A stretch of DNA of 34,380 bases. Origin: Clostridium sp. CCUG 7971 (GTDB lineage: Bacteria; Bacillota; Clostridia; Peptostreptococcales; Peptostreptococcaceae). The DNA is taken from positions 1 to 34,380 of the forward strand of contig NZ_JAFFPK010000001.1 in assembly GCF_017590215.1 (NCBI RefSeq), given 5' to 3'. Below are positions 15,650 to 24,396 of the stretch, piece by piece (the stretch's first letter is position 1; every line of letters starts with the position of its first letter). The notes beneath the pieces were generated by a model. The model saw only the letters and a program-made list of their open reading frames with translations, had not been told where the DNA came from and searched no databases. The position numbers and the translations under genes were made by a program.

Positions 15650-16186
15650 ATGGTAAAAGAAACTCATATAAAAGGTGGATATATTTTTGCACTTTTAGCA
15701 CTACCTTTTATTAACAATAAATTTTTAGTTGGGTACGACCTTATATATAAACTTATTTTAATATCAATTTATATATATTTTTCATATATTGGCTCTTTAT
15801 TTCCTGATATAGATATGAGAGGCTCTTATATTAGCAAAAGGTACCCTATATTATATAAAAAAATAGGATCTAAATTTAAACACAGAGGATTTACCCATAG
15901 CCTAATATTCATATCATTTTTATGCTATATATTTGGTTTATTAGTCAAATTTTCAGATAATAATATTGTGTTTTTATGTTTATATAACGGATTCATAATT
16001 GGGTATATATCACATTTATGCCTTGATATAATCACTAAAGAAGGCATACAAATTTTTTATCCTATTTGCATTAACTTTTCTTTATTACCTATAAAAACTA
16101 GTTCGAAATGTGAAAAAATAATTTGCAAAGCGCTTAATTTTGTATTTATATTTTTACTTGGATATAGATTTTATATATTATTCTAA
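15650..16186 (+). CDS. YdjM/DUF457-family membrane-bound metal-dependent hydrolase
   Basis: A 178-aa membrane protein with about four hydrophobic segments. The family signature is present: His near the N-terminus (ETHIKGGY), the acidic motif GSLFPDIDMRGS, the basic KFKHRGFTHS motif and a later SHLCLDIITKEG. These His and Asp residues are the proposed metal site of the YdjM (LexA-regulated in E. coli) family; the substrate is not known. I chose the ATG at 15650 because GGAGG lies 5 bases upstream; an ATG at 15638 overlaps that site. It has its own promoter and a terminator shared with the convergent VTT gene. Confidence 0.83.
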   Translation: MVKETHIKGGYIFALLALPFINNKFLVGYDLIYKLILISIYIYFSYIGSLFPDIDMRGSYISKRYPILYKKIGSKFKHRGFTHSLIFISFLCYIFGLLVKFSDNNIVFLCLYNGFIIGYISHLCLDIITKEGIQIFYPICINFSLLPIKTSSKCEKIICKALNFVFIFLLGYRFYILF

Positions 16187-16190
16187 TATA

Positions 16191-16219
16191 AAAGCCCCTA
16201 TAACATATATAGGGGCTTT
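16191..16219. terminator. Bidirectional terminator between convergent genes
   Basis: AAAGCCCCTATA and TATAGGGGCTTT form a perfect 12-bp stem around a five-base loop. It lies 4 bases from both the YdjM-like stop and the VTT-protein stop. Confidence 0.88.
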
Positions 16220-16222
16220 CTC

Positions 16223-16810
16223 TTATTTTATATTATTATCATGTTTATGCTCTTCAAGACTTGAATTAACTTTACTTCCAATTGTCCAAGATAAAAATAC
16301 TAATAATACAAATACAGCTATTTTTATAGGATTATTTATAAATCCTTCTATATCACTTGCTGGATAACTTACTACTAAAAACATTACAAATTTTCCAGCT
16401 AACATTGCAGGTATAAAGTTTATTGCTTCTCTTTTACAAAATGCAGATGTTATTGTAACTAAAAAACTTGGTACAAATGGGCATGAATAAGCAATAAATA
16501 ATAATTTAAATCCTTGCTTTTCCATCCATTTTATAGCTTTCTCTGTTTTATTATTTCTTAACTTATTAAATAATTTATTATCATTAAATTTACTAACTAA
16601 TAAAAATAATGCTATCGTTCCTAGTCCCGAGCCTATCCAAGATATAAAAAGTCCCCCCCATAATCCAAGCATAAGTGCATTGGCTCCAACTATTGCTATA
16701 AGGGGTAATATTGGTAAGAAACTCTCTATAAAGCAACTTATTAGCCCTGCAAACATAGCAAGAACCCAGTAATCTTTAGCTAAATCGAATAACCCTTGAA
16801 TATACTCCAT
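16223..16810 (-). CDS. VTT-domain (TVP38/TMEM64-like, DedA-related) membrane protein
   Basis: A 195-aa polytopic membrane protein. The pattern of a first helix, a re-entrant segment with FIESFLPILPLIAIVGANALMLG, the Gly-rich ISWIGSGLGTIALFLL, the loop WMEKQGFKLLFIAYSCPFVPSF and C-terminal helices is typical of the VTT/SNARE-associated family. Members act as lipid scramblases or in membrane homeostasis; the precise role here is unknown. The Cys in SCPFVPS sits where relatives usually have an Arg-rich loop (RFxPxxP), a minor deviation. GGAG is about 9 bases before the ATG. It is a single gene, convergent with the YdjM-like gene. Confidence 0.85.
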   Translation of the reverse strand: MEYIQGLFDLAKDYWVLAMFAGLISCFIESFLPILPLIAIVGANALMLGLWGGLFISWIGSGLGTIALFLLVSKFNDNKLFNKLRNNKTEKAIKWMEKQGFKLLFIAYSCPFVPSFLVTITSAFCKREAINFIPAMLAGKFVMFLVVSYPASDIEGFINNPIKIAVFVLLVFLSWTIGSKVNSSLEEHKHDNNIK

Positions 16811-16966
16811 CCATCCTGTCTCCTTTGTTTATTAAAAACATTTATTTAAAATATTTTACTTTAAATAAATGTTAAGCTCTTTATCTTTATGATATAAATA
16901 AATTATACCCTATTTATCTTACAAGATTATTACATTTATCTTACAATTTTGCAAAATATAATAAAA

Positions 16967-17003
16967 AAAAGCTAAAGTAAGTTTAAAATTTACTTTAGCT
17001 TTT
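16967..17003 (-). terminator. Intrinsic terminator after mscS
   Basis: Minus strand: GCTAAAGTAA, nine-base loop, TTACTTTAGC, then T8. It starts 6 bases past the mscS stop. Confidence 0.88.
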
Positions 17004-17008
17004 GCTTT

Positions 17009-17848
17009 TTATTTTATTGGATTTTTAAAATGAAGATCCATTTGTGGGTATGGAATACTTATTCCTTCTTCATCAAATTTATTCTTAACTTGTTCTAATA
17101 AATCAAAATGTATAGCCCAATAATTTTCAGTTTTACACCACACTCTAACTGCAAAATCAACTGAACTTGCACCATGTGCAGTTACACCAATAAATTTTTT
17201 AGGATCATCTAATATTAAGTCATGTTTATTTACTATACCTGTTAATACTTTTTTAACATGATTTATATCATTTTCATATCCTACACTAAACATTAAGTCA
17301 ACTCTTCTTGTTTCTTTAGTTGAATAGTTTATTAAACTACCATTTGATAAAGCTCCATTTGGTATTAATATAACTTTATTATCTACTGTAGTTAAATTAG
17401 TATAAAATAATCCGATTTGTTCAACTGTGCCGCCATATATGCTAGTTTCTATATAGTCTCCTACCTTAAATGGTCTAAGTAAAAGTATTATAAATCCGCC
17501 TGCAAAATTAGATAAACTGCCCTGAAGTGCTAAACCTATTGCTACACCGGCAGAAGTAAGTATTGCAGCTAATCCTGCAAGCTTAAATTCCCAGTATCCA
17601 GCTATTATAGTAAATACTAACAATACTTTAAGGCCCGTGCCCATTAAAGATTCTAAAAATCTTATTAAAGTCATATCGACTTCTCTTTTTTCTAATAATA
17701 AAACGAAGTTTTTTACTAACTTTCTTATAACTTTAAATCCTATAAAAATAACTAATAGACCTATTATAAGCTTTATACTATTAGTTGTAATTACATCTAT
17801 AATTTTATCAAAATTTTTACTAAAGTAACCTATAGTAAATTCTTTCAT
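17009..17848 (-). CDS. mscS: Small-conductance mechanosensitive channel MscS
   Basis: A 279-aa MscS of near-minimal length. Three N-terminal helices lie at about residues 22-42, 66-85 and 92-122. The third is the Gly/Ala-rich pore helix (LTSAGVAIGLALQGSLSNFAGGFIILLLRPFKVGDYI), the hallmark of the family. The cytoplasmic beta domain has VEQIGLFYTNLTTVDNKVILIPN, and the C-terminal alpha/beta cage ends EEGISIPYPQMDLHF. It forms a heptameric emergency valve that releases solutes on hypo-osmotic shock. The ATG is preceded by GGGAGG. Monocistronic, with a strong terminator. Confidence 0.95.
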   Translation of the reverse strand: MKEFTIGYFSKNFDKIIDVITTNSIKLIIGLLVIFIGFKVIRKLVKNFVLLLEKREVDMTLIRFLESLMGTGLKVLLVFTIIAGYWEFKLAGLAAILTSAGVAIGLALQGSLSNFAGGFIILLLRPFKVGDYIETSIYGGTVEQIGLFYTNLTTVDNKVILIPNGALSNGSLINYSTKETRRVDLMFSVGYENDINHVKKVLTGIVNKHDLILDDPKKFIGVTAHGASSVDFAVRVWCKTENYWAIHFDLLEQVKNKFDEEGISIPYPQMDLHFKNPIK

Positions 17849-18015
17849 AAATAACCTCCCACTTACGTCTAATCTTTTCTATAAAATGTCTTATTTTATA
17901 CTACACTAATTTACATTTTATGTCCATATTATAACATATATTACAAATATTCTTCAAAAATGGATTAGTTTTCTAAAAATCTACATAAAAAATTGCCTCT
18001 AAGTACAATTTTCAT

Positions 18016-18333
18016 TTACATATTAAGCTTGTTTTCAAAATATCTTTCTAATAAACCTAAAAATGCTTTACCATGCCTTGCTTCATCTTTACACATTTCA
18101 TGAACTGTATCGTGTATAGTATCAATTCCTAATTGCTTAGCTTTTTTAGCTATTTTTAATTTCCCTTCTGTAGCTCCGTATTCTGCTTCTACTCTTACTT
18201 TTAAATTAGCTTGAGTATCATCAACAACTACTTCTCCTAATAATTCAGCAAATTTAGCTGCATGTTCTGCTTCTTCAAATGCTTCTGGTCCTTGCTTACA
18301 TACTGGACATATCTCTGGAACTGATTCTCCTTA
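18016..18333 (-). pseudogene. Reverse rubrerythrin remnant with 5' truncation and 67-residue internal deletion
   Basis: The minus strand from about 18330 to the stop at 18016 encodes a frame without stops that aligns with the intact reverse rubrerythrin at 20575-21126. It begins at [20 protein letters not shown], inside the rubredoxin domain and without a start codon (a TAA precedes it). It then jumps straight to [15 protein letters not shown] and continues to the normal end ([16 protein letters not shown]). Relative to the intact copy, 67 residues including the first ferritin-like helices and their iron ligands are missing. In the intact copy the two edges share TGAAGAA, so slippage or recombination at that repeat explains the in-frame loss. 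The first Cys pair of the rubredoxin site is also gone, so no functional product is expected. Confidence 0.88.
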
Positions 18334-18451
18334 ATATATCATATGGTTTTAGTGTGAAACATTCTTTATTGTATATTTTATCTAAAAGTTTTTGGTTACT
18401 TTGTACATTTCCAGGAAAACATTTTTTTGATATTATTAAATTAATAAATAA
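18331..18451 (-). pseudogene. Unidentified 3' coding remnant fused to the rubrerythrin remnant
   Basis: Immediately upstream of the broken rubrerythrin, the minus strand has about 40 open codons in another frame (CFPGNVQSNQKLLDKIY, then [12 protein letters not shown]) with protein-like composition and no start codon. The similarity of this string to real protein sequence, and the abrupt join, suggest a deletion that fused the tail of another gene to the rubrerythrin. I cannot name the parent gene, and the stretch could be chance. Confidence 0.3.
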
Positions 18452-18487
18452 CTAAAAAATAATTTTAAAATAAGGGGGAGAATTATT

Positions 18488-19597
18488 ATGGCAGAGGTAA
18501 TTTTAAAAGATATATGTAAGTCTTATGATAATGGATTTAATGCAGTTAAAAACGTTAATATTAACATAGAAGATAAAGAATTTGTAGTTTTAGTAGGGCC
18601 ATCTGGTTGTGGTAAATCTACAACTTTAAGAATGATAGCAGGTCTTGAAGAAATAAGTAGCGGTGAGTTATATATAGGGGAAAAAGTTGTAAATGAAGTT
18701 GATCCTAAAGATAGAGATATAGCTATGGTTTTCCAAAACTATGCATTATATCCTCATTTAACTGTATATGATAATATGGCATTCGCTCTTAAACTTAGAA
18801 AATTGCCTAAAAATGAAATAGATCAAAAAGTTAGAGAGGCTGCTAGAATACTAGACTTAGAAAAATTACTTGATAGAAAGCCAAAAGCTTTATCAGGGGG
18901 ACAAAGACAAAGGGTTGCACTTGGACGTGCTATAGTTAGAAATCCTAAAGTTTTCTTAATGGATGAACCTTTATCTAACTTAGATGCTAAGCTTAGAACA
19001 TCAATGAGAACTGAGATAACTAAATTACATAAATCTCTTGGTACTACTTTTATATATGTAACACATGACCAAGTTGAAGCTATGACAATGGCTGATAGAA
19101 TAGTTGTTATGAAAGATGGTCTAGTTCAGCAAATAGCAACACCTCAAGAAGTATATGATATGCCAAGTAATATGTTCGTTGCAGGATTTATAGGGGCTCC
19201 TCAAATGAACTTTATAGATGTTACTTTATCTGAAAAAGATGGGGAAATATATGCTCAAAATGAAGTAATAAATATAAAGTTAAATAAAGGTGAATGTGCA
19301 ACTTTATTAGAAAGAAATTATATAGGTAAAGAAGTTGTTATAGGTATAAGGCCTGAGGATATCCATATAGAAGATATCTTTATCGATAACAGTTTAGATA
19401 GTACTTTTGAAGCTACTGTTGAACTTGGAGAACTTATGGGTGCTGAAATATATGCTTACTTAAAAGCTGGTAAATATGATATAACTGCTAGATTTGATGG
19501 TAGATATAGAGTTAAGATGGGCGACAAATTAAAACTTGCAATGGATAAGCATAGAATCCATGTATTTGATAAGGAAACTCAACAAGCTATAAGATAA
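18488..19597 (+). CDS. msmK: Sugar ABC transporter ATP-binding protein (MsmK/UgpC type)
   Basis: A 369-aa ATPase. The nucleotide-binding domain has Walker A GPSGCGKST (about residue 36), Q loop NYALYPHLTV, signature LSGGQRQRVALGRAIV, Walker B VFLMDEPLSNLDAKLR and H loop YVTHDQVEAMT. The last 130 residues form the MalK-type OB/TOBE domain (GIRPEDIH). MalK-like proteins drive carbohydrate import. No binding protein or permease is nearby, so it is probably the shared ATPase that powers several sugar importers encoded elsewhere, as for MsmK in other Firmicutes. AAGGGGGAG precedes the ATG by about 7 bases. A terminator follows, then a PucR-type regulator. Confidence 0.93.
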   Translation: MAEVILKDICKSYDNGFNAVKNVNINIEDKEFVVLVGPSGCGKSTTLRMIAGLEEISSGELYIGEKVVNEVDPKDRDIAMVFQNYALYPHLTVYDNMAFALKLRKLPKNEIDQKVREAARILDLEKLLDRKPKALSGGQRQRVALGRAIVRNPKVFLMDEPLSNLDAKLRTSMRTEITKLHKSLGTTFIYVTHDQVEAMTMADRIVVMKDGLVQQIATPQEVYDMPSNMFVAGFIGAPQMNFIDVTLSEKDGEIYAQNEVINIKLNKGECATLLERNYIGKEVVIGIRPEDIHIEDIFIDNSLDSTFEATVELGELMGAEIYAYLKAGKYDITARFDGRYRVKMGDKLKLAMDKHRIHVFDKETQQAIR

Positions 19598-19649
19598 TTA
19601 AAATAATTTTAAATTCCATATTAATTTAATAGAATTTAATGATATATTA

Positions 19650-19680
19650 AAGTAAGATGATTAAATCATCTTACTTTTTT
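19650..19680 (+). terminator. Intrinsic terminator after msmK
   Basis: AAGTAAGATGA, five-base loop, TCATCTTACTT, then T-run, about 50 bases after the msmK stop. Confidence 0.85.
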
Positions 19681-19702
19681 GGATACAAGAAAATTATAAT
19701 TT

Positions 19703-19720
19703 CCAACAGCTAAACTTGAG
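19703..19720. repeat. Truncated copy of the 12501 intergenic repeat
   Basis: CCAACAGCTAAACTTGAG matches the first 18 bases of the element at 12501 at 16 of 18 positions. In both places it sits about 20 bases after a terminator T-tract and follows TATAAT. The rest of the element is absent here. Confidence 0.4.
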
Positions 19721-19753
19721 CTTTTTTACTAATTATACTTTGGGAGTGATTTT

Positions 19754-20518
19754 ATGCAGGAATTAGCACATTTTTTCGAAAAAGAAACTAATAAACAAAT
19801 TAATATCTTAGAATATAACCATCAAGAATTAAAAGACAATCAAGAGCTAGTTAGGTTTAATAATAAAACTTATATAATAGAAGTGACTAATAGGCTTATA
19901 CTAAATAATATTAGTGGTTACTTCTACTTAATTTATCAACAAGATGTAGATTTTGATTCTTTAAAAGGAATATTATCCAATTTATATGAAGATATAAGTA
20001 TTTTTGAATATAAAAAATATTTTGTAGTAAATTCAAAAATTAAATTAGATATTGATAAATCAACACCAGAAATAATAGAATCTGAAACATATCGAAATAC
20101 TTTCATAATTTATATTGGTAAAATAGATAATTTAGAAATTTTTAATAATAGAATGTCTATATTAGATGAAGTTTTTCCTATTATAATTAACGATTCTTAT
20201 TCTAAGAAATTTTTAGACTTACATGATTTGACTATATATAAAATTATTAATTTAATCGGAAATGAAAGATTCTATAATAATTTAATCGATTTCGAAAGTA
20301 TAAAGAATATGGATGAGAACTTATTATATACAGGTATTAATTTTATAGAAAATGATTTTAATATAACTAAAACATCAAATTCACTATTTTTGCATAGAAA
20401 TACATTAATATATCGACTTGAAAAAATAAAAGAAATATTAAATTTAGATTTAAAAAACTTTAGAGATTCTTTCGTATTCTATCTAAGCATAAAATCTTAC
20501 TTAGCATATCATTTGTAA
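19754..20518 (+). CDS. PucR/CdaR-type transcriptional regulator
   Basis: A 254-aa regulator. The C-terminal 60 residues carry the PucR-family helix-turn-helix (FIENDFNITKTSNSLFLHRNTLIYRLEKIKEIL), with the characteristic HRNTLxYRL recognition helix. The N-terminal two thirds have no recognisable GAF or sugar-diacid sensor motif and look like a mixed alpha/beta domain. The protein is shorter than CdaR. It lies 155 bases behind the shared sugar ATPase but after a terminator, so it is probably transcribed separately; control of carbohydrate uptake is inferred from position only. The start has GGGAGTGAT upstream. Confidence 0.82.
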   Translation: MQELAHFFEKETNKQINILEYNHQELKDNQELVRFNNKTYIIEVTNRLILNNISGYFYLIYQQDVDFDSLKGILSNLYEDISIFEYKKYFVVNSKIKLDIDKSTPEIIESETYRNTFIIYIGKIDNLEIFNNRMSILDEVFPIIINDSYSKKFLDLHDLTIYKIINLIGNERFYNNLIDFESIKNMDENLLYTGINFIENDFNITKTSNSLFLHRNTLIYRLEKIKEILNLDLKNFRDSFVFYLSIKSYLAYHL

Positions 20519-20523
20519 ATTAT

Positions 20524-20555
20524 AAAAAGGTTATTTTAATTAAAATAACCTTTTT
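20524..20555. terminator. Bidirectional terminator between pucR-like gene and reverse rubrerythrin
   Basis: AAAAAGGTTATTTT and AAAATAACCTTTTT form a perfect 14-bp stem with loop AATT, serving both convergent genes. Confidence 0.88.
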
Positions 20556-20574
20556 ATTTTATATTGAATTTATT

Positions 20575-21126
20575 TTATACTTCTTTTTCAAAATATCTAT
20601 TTAATAAACCTAAAAATGCTTTTCCATGTCTAGCTTCATCTTTACACATTTCATGAACAGAGTCATGTATTGCATCCATTCCTAATTCTTTAGCCTTCTT
20701 AGCTAATTTTAACTTACCTTCTGCTGCTCCATATTCTGCTTCTACTCTCATTTTTAAGTTTGTTTTAGTACAAGAAGTCACTACTTCTCCTAACATCTCT
20801 GCAAATCTAGCTGCATGGTCTGCTTCTTCATAAGCTATTCTTGTGTATGCTTCTGCAACTTCTGGATGACCTTCTCTATCAGCTTGACGTGCCATTGCAA
20901 GATACATTCCAACTTCACTACATTCTCCAACAAAGTTGGCTCTTAATCCTTCAACTACTTCTTCATCTATATCTTGTCCAATTCCAATTCTATGTTCATC
21001 CGCCCAAGTTAATTCACCTTTCATTTCTTCAAACTTTTCTGGACCTACTTTACATATTGGACAAATTTCAGGTGGTGCCTCTCCTTCATGTATATATCCA
21101 CATACTGTACAAACAAATTTTTTCAT
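20575..21126 (-). CDS. rbr: Reverse rubrerythrin
   Basis: A 183-aa non-heme iron protein with domain order reversed relative to classical rubrerythrin. The rubredoxin domain comes first (CTVCGY near residue 5 and CPICK near residue 22, the four Cys of the Fe site). The ferritin-like di-iron four-helix bundle follows, with ligand motifs [27 protein letters not shown] and DEARHGKAF. Reverse rubrerythrins of clostridia reduce H2O2 and O2 with electrons from NADH via rubredoxin-type partners. GGAGG is 7 bases before the ATG at 21126; a longer start at 21141 would include that site. It is a single gene. A decayed paralogue lies at 18016-18333. No clear PerR box is seen upstream. Confidence 0.94.
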   Translation of the reverse strand: MKKFVCTVCGYIHEGEAPPEICPICKVGPEKFEEMKGELTWADEHRIGIGQDIDEEVVEGLRANFVGECSEVGMYLAMARQADREGHPEVAEAYTRIAYEEADHAARFAEMLGEVVTSCTKTNLKMRVEAEYGAAEGKLKLAKKAKELGMDAIHDSVHEMCKDEARHGKAFLGLLNRYFEKEV

Positions 21127-21350
21127 TATTTTTTCCTCCATACTACATTTCTTATTTTAAATATGTACTATTTTTATTTTATTTATAAGTAATATTTATT
21201 CTTTTATATTATTCCTTTGAAAAAATTATTTATACTCCTATATCTACCTCTTATTTTAATCATATTATGAATATTTTAATACTCATTACTGTACAATATA
21301 TTTATCTACATATTTAATTTTTTAGGATTTAAATTTAAGGAGGAATAAAT

Positions 21351-21937
21351 ATGAGCTTTATAAGTATTTTACTTACTGCCTTTGCTCTTTCTATGGATGC
21401 ATTTGCAGTTTCCGTAACTAAGGGAATAACCTTAAAAAACATAAATATGAAAATATCCCTTAAAGTAGCTCTATTTTTTGGATTATTCCAGGGCATTATG
21501 CCTTTTTTAGGATGGGCCGCTGGTATACGTTTTGAATCATACATAACTTCTATAGATCATTGGATTGCCTTTTTCTTACTGAGTTTTATAGGTTTAAAAA
21601 TGATTTTTGATGCTAAGGAAGATGATAAACAAGTATCTTATGATACTAGATGTATAAATGATTTAAATAATAAAGAACTCATTGTTTTATCAATTGCAAC
21701 TAGTATTGACGCCTTAGCTATAGGTGTTAGTTTCGCTTTTTTAAATATAGATATAATTCCAATTTGCTTAAGTATAGGAATAATAACTTTTTTAATGTGT
21801 TTTATAGGAGTTCTAATTGGCAAAAAATAGGTAATGTGTTTAAAAGTTATGCACAAATTGCAGGCGGAATAATACTTATATTAATAGGTTTAAATATATT
21901 AAATGAACATACAGGAATAATTTCTAATCTTTTCTAA
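21351..21937 (+). pseudogene. mntP: Manganese efflux pump MntP, frameshifted near the 3' end
   Basis: The frame 21351-21830 gives 159 aa with MntP features: SMDAFAVSVTKGI at the N-terminus and SIATSIDALAIGVSFAF in the second half, the paired Asp motifs of this six-helix Mn2+ exporter. It stops at TAG right after IGVLIGKK. With one extra A in the A6 run at about 21823-21828, translation would continue IGNVFKSYAQIAGG, IILILIGLNILNEHTG and on to a stop at 21937, giving 195 aa and the normal sixth helix. So it is a single-base deletion, a sequencing error, or -1 slippage on tandem AAA codons before the stop. AAGGAGG precedes the ATG. No yybP-ykoY Mn riboswitch is seen upstream. Confidence 0.8.
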
Positions 21938-21963
21938 AATTATTATTTTAATCGTTAGATTAC

Positions 21964-22000
21964 TAGAGCTCTATTTTTATTAGTGCTCTATTTTTATTTA
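21964..22000 (+). terminator. Weak terminator containing a 14-bp tandem duplication
   Basis: TAGAGC/GCTCTA arms around a 15-base loop, followed by TTTTTATTT. The sequence GCTCTATTTTTATT occurs twice, 17 bases apart, so the hairpin may have arisen by duplication. Confidence 0.4.
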
Positions 22001-22043
22001 AGTTTTAAATCCAATATAATTTTACATACGATATAAAAATTAA

Positions 22044-22089
22044 GTAAATTACATAAACTATCTATCATAAGATAGGTAATGTAATTTAC
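22044..22089. repeat. Long inverted repeat upstream of yhgE
   Basis: GTAAATTACAT (22044-22054) and ATGTAATTTAC (22079-22089) are perfect 11-bp arms, and a CTATC-ATAA-GATAG hairpin sits inside. No plus-strand T-tract follows. It may be an operator, an mRNA hairpin or a small mobile-element relic in the 290-base gap before yhgE. Confidence 0.5.
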
Positions 22090-22229
22090 ACTTTAATTAT
22101 AAATTTATTAATTTACAAAAAGTTACATAATTTTTACTTTACTAATTTTAAAAAAAGAAATATAATATAGTAAAATAGTTATAAATCTAACTAATAATTT
22201 TTTGATTAATTTAACGGAGGTGTATCAGT

Positions 22230-24377
22230 GTGAGGAATATATTCAAAATATACAAAAAAGATTTAAAAGATATATTTACTAACCCTGCTCTATTGATAGT
22301 TATTATAGCTCTAGCTATCTTACCTTCTTTATATGCATGGTTTAATATCAAAGCGTCTTGGGATCCTTATGGGAATACCCAAAATATATCTGTTGCCGTT
22401 GTAAATAAAGATAAAGGTAATGAACTATCGGGAAAAAAGGTTAATTTCGGAAACGAAGTTGTTGACAAACTTAAAGATAACAAAAATTTAGGTTGGAAGT
22501 TTGTTGATAAAGAAGAAGCTTTAGAAGGTGTCAATAAAGGTACATATTATGCTTTTATAGAAATACCAGAAGACTTTTCTAAAGATTTAACGTCTATAAT
22601 TACTGAAGATGTTAAAAAAGGAAAAATCGTATATACAGTAAATGAAAAAATAAATGCAATTGCTCCTAAAATAACTGATAAAGGTGCATCTACTATTCAA
22701 TTAGAAGTTAATCAAACTGTTGTAAAAACTGTTAGTGAAACAATTTTTGATGTATTTAATAGTATCGGAGTAGAAATTGAAAATCAACTTCCTAAACTGT
22801 CAAATATAGAAAACTCTTTAATTGAAGTTCAAGGTAAATTTAAAGATATAAATAAAACTGTAGATTTAGCAGGTGACGCTACTTCTAAAATGTCAGATAT
22901 TATAAAAGATATTCAAAAGGATGTACCTGCTATAAAAAATACATTAGTTAATTCTAAAACTTTATCAACTGATGTAAAAACATTCTTAGAAAATACAAAA
23001 GGAAGCTTAGATAATGTGGTTCCTATAATAAAAGACGATTTAAATATAATTAATAATGTATCATCTTCTGCATCTAACTCTGTTAAAGGTTTAATAGATG
23101 CAATTAATAAAGGTGCTGAAAATGCTCCTCAATTAGTTGATAGCTTATATGCTAAATTATCTAGTTTATCTTCTACAAATAAGACGTTAATAGACTTTTT
23201 AACTAAATTAGATAACATAACTCCAGGGCATCCTCTTAAAGGTGCTATAGACCAACTTACAGCTATTAATACAAAGATTAATACTGCTATATCTTCTTTA
23301 GATATAGTTAAAGGTCAAATTGCTTCTGGACAAAAACCATCATTAGATAAATTAAATTCTATATTAAAGGTTGCTAATGATATAAATAATATATCATCAT
23401 CTTTACTAAATAACTTTGATTCACAAATTGTAAGGCCTGTGAATTCTATATTCTCACAAGGTTTAAATGTAGCTAATGATGCAATAAAGGTATTAGAAAA
23501 TGCTGAAGCTAAGCTTCCTAAAGTCGAAAATATATTAAATACATCTTTAAAATTTTCTTCAAGTGCTAAAGATAATATCGCTTTTATAAAAGAAAAGTTA
23601 CCTAAAGCAAAATCTCTTGTTGATGAATTAGTTACTGCTATGCAAAAAATTAACAATAGTGAAGATATGGATGAGTTAATAAACTTATTAAAACATGATG
23701 CTGTTAAACAAGCAGAGTTTCTAAAACAACCTGTTGATGTAGTTACTGAAAAACTATATCCTATATCAAATTATGGTGCTGGTATGACTCCTTTTTATAC
23801 TGTACTTTGCTTATGGGTTGGTGTTTTATTACTTGTATCACTACTTTCTACAGAAGTTCATGATGAATATAAATCACTTGAAGTTTACTTTGGTAGAGGT
23901 CTTACTTTCTTAAGTATTGCCATAGTTCAGGCATTAGTTGTTAGTTTAGGTGATATATATTTACTAAAGGTTGATATATTAAATCATGGATTATTTATAG
24001 GTCTGTCAGTGTTTACCTCAATAGTATTTGTTGGCATAGTTTACTCTTTAGTTTCATTACTTGGAAATATTGGTAAAGCTGTTGCAGTTATATTACTTGT
24101 TATACAAGTTGCAGCATCTGGAGGTACTTTCCCAATACAAGTTACTCCTCAGTTTTTCCAAAATGTAAATCCATTCTTACCATTTACTTATGCAATATCA
24201 GCTCAAAGAGAAGCTGTTGCTGGAATTTATATGCCAAACTTAACTAAAGATATATATATACTACTAGCTTTCTTAGGAATATTTGTCCTACTAGCAACAT
24301 TATTAAAAAAACCAATAAACAAACTTTTAACTCCTTTTAAAGATAGCTTTGGTAAAAGTGATTTAACAGGACATTAA
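22230..24377 (+). CDS. yhgE: YhgE/Pip (phage infection protein) family membrane protein
   Basis: A 715-aa protein. One N-terminal membrane segment (about residues 18-38) is followed by NIKASWDPYGNTQNISVAVVN, a conserved family start. A large extracytoplasmic domain then runs to about residue 525, Asn/Lys/Ser-rich with several heptad-like helical stretches. The C-terminus has five or six helices resembling an ABC-2 permease (GGTFPIQVTPQFFQNVNPFLPFTYAISAQREA). The family includes the lactococcal phage receptor Pip and relatives of the type VII secretion protein EsaA; no type VII genes are here. The start codon is GTG at 22230 with CGGAGG 9 bases upstream. Single gene with a strong terminator; regulators of the TetR type often found beside yhgE are absent. 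Confidence 0.9.
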   Translation: MRNIFKIYKKDLKDIFTNPALLIVIIALAILPSLYAWFNIKASWDPYGNTQNISVAVVNKDKGNELSGKKVNFGNEVVDKLKDNKNLGWKFVDKEEALEGVNKGTYYAFIEIPEDFSKDLTSIITEDVKKGKIVYTVNEKINAIAPKITDKGASTIQLEVNQTVVKTVSETIFDVFNSIGVEIENQLPKLSNIENSLIEVQGKFKDINKTVDLAGDATSKMSDIIKDIQKDVPAIKNTLVNSKTLSTDVKTFLENTKGSLDNVVPIIKDDLNIINNVSSSASNSVKGLIDAINKGAENAPQLVDSLYAKLSSLSSTNKTLIDFLTKLDNITPGHPLKGAIDQLTAINTKINTAISSLDIVKGQIASGQKPSLDKLNSILKVANDINNISSSLLNNFDSQIVRPVNSIFSQGLNVANDAIKVLENAEAKLPKVENILNTSLKFSSSAKDNIAFIKEKLPKAKSLVDELVTAMQKINNSEDMDELINLLKHDAVKQAEFLKQPVDVVTEKLYPISNYGAGMTPFYTVLCLWVGVLLLVSLLSTEVHDEYKSLEVYFGRGLTFLSIAIVQALVVSLGDIYLLKVDILNHGLFIGLSVFTSIVFVGIVYSLVSLLGNIGKAVAVILLVIQVAASGGTFPIQVTPQFFQNVNPFLPFTYAISAQREAVAGIYMPNLTKDIYILLAFLGIFVLLATLLKKPINKLLTPFKDSFGKSDLTGH

Positions 24378-24396
24378 AATTAAATTTTCTAAATAT

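Noticed and set aside
16140-16367. Plus-strand 75-codon frame across the convergent terminator
   Set aside because: It runs through a strong terminator hairpin and antisense to the VTT gene, with no ribosome site.
20841-21188. Plus-strand open frames over the rubrerythrin gene
   Set aside because: They are antisense shadows of a confidently identified gene and lack ribosome binding sites.
21142-21350. PerR-like box upstream of the reverse rubrerythrin
   Set aside because: The best match (AAATATTACTTATAA) fits only one half of the consensus; in such AT-rich DNA this is expected by chance.
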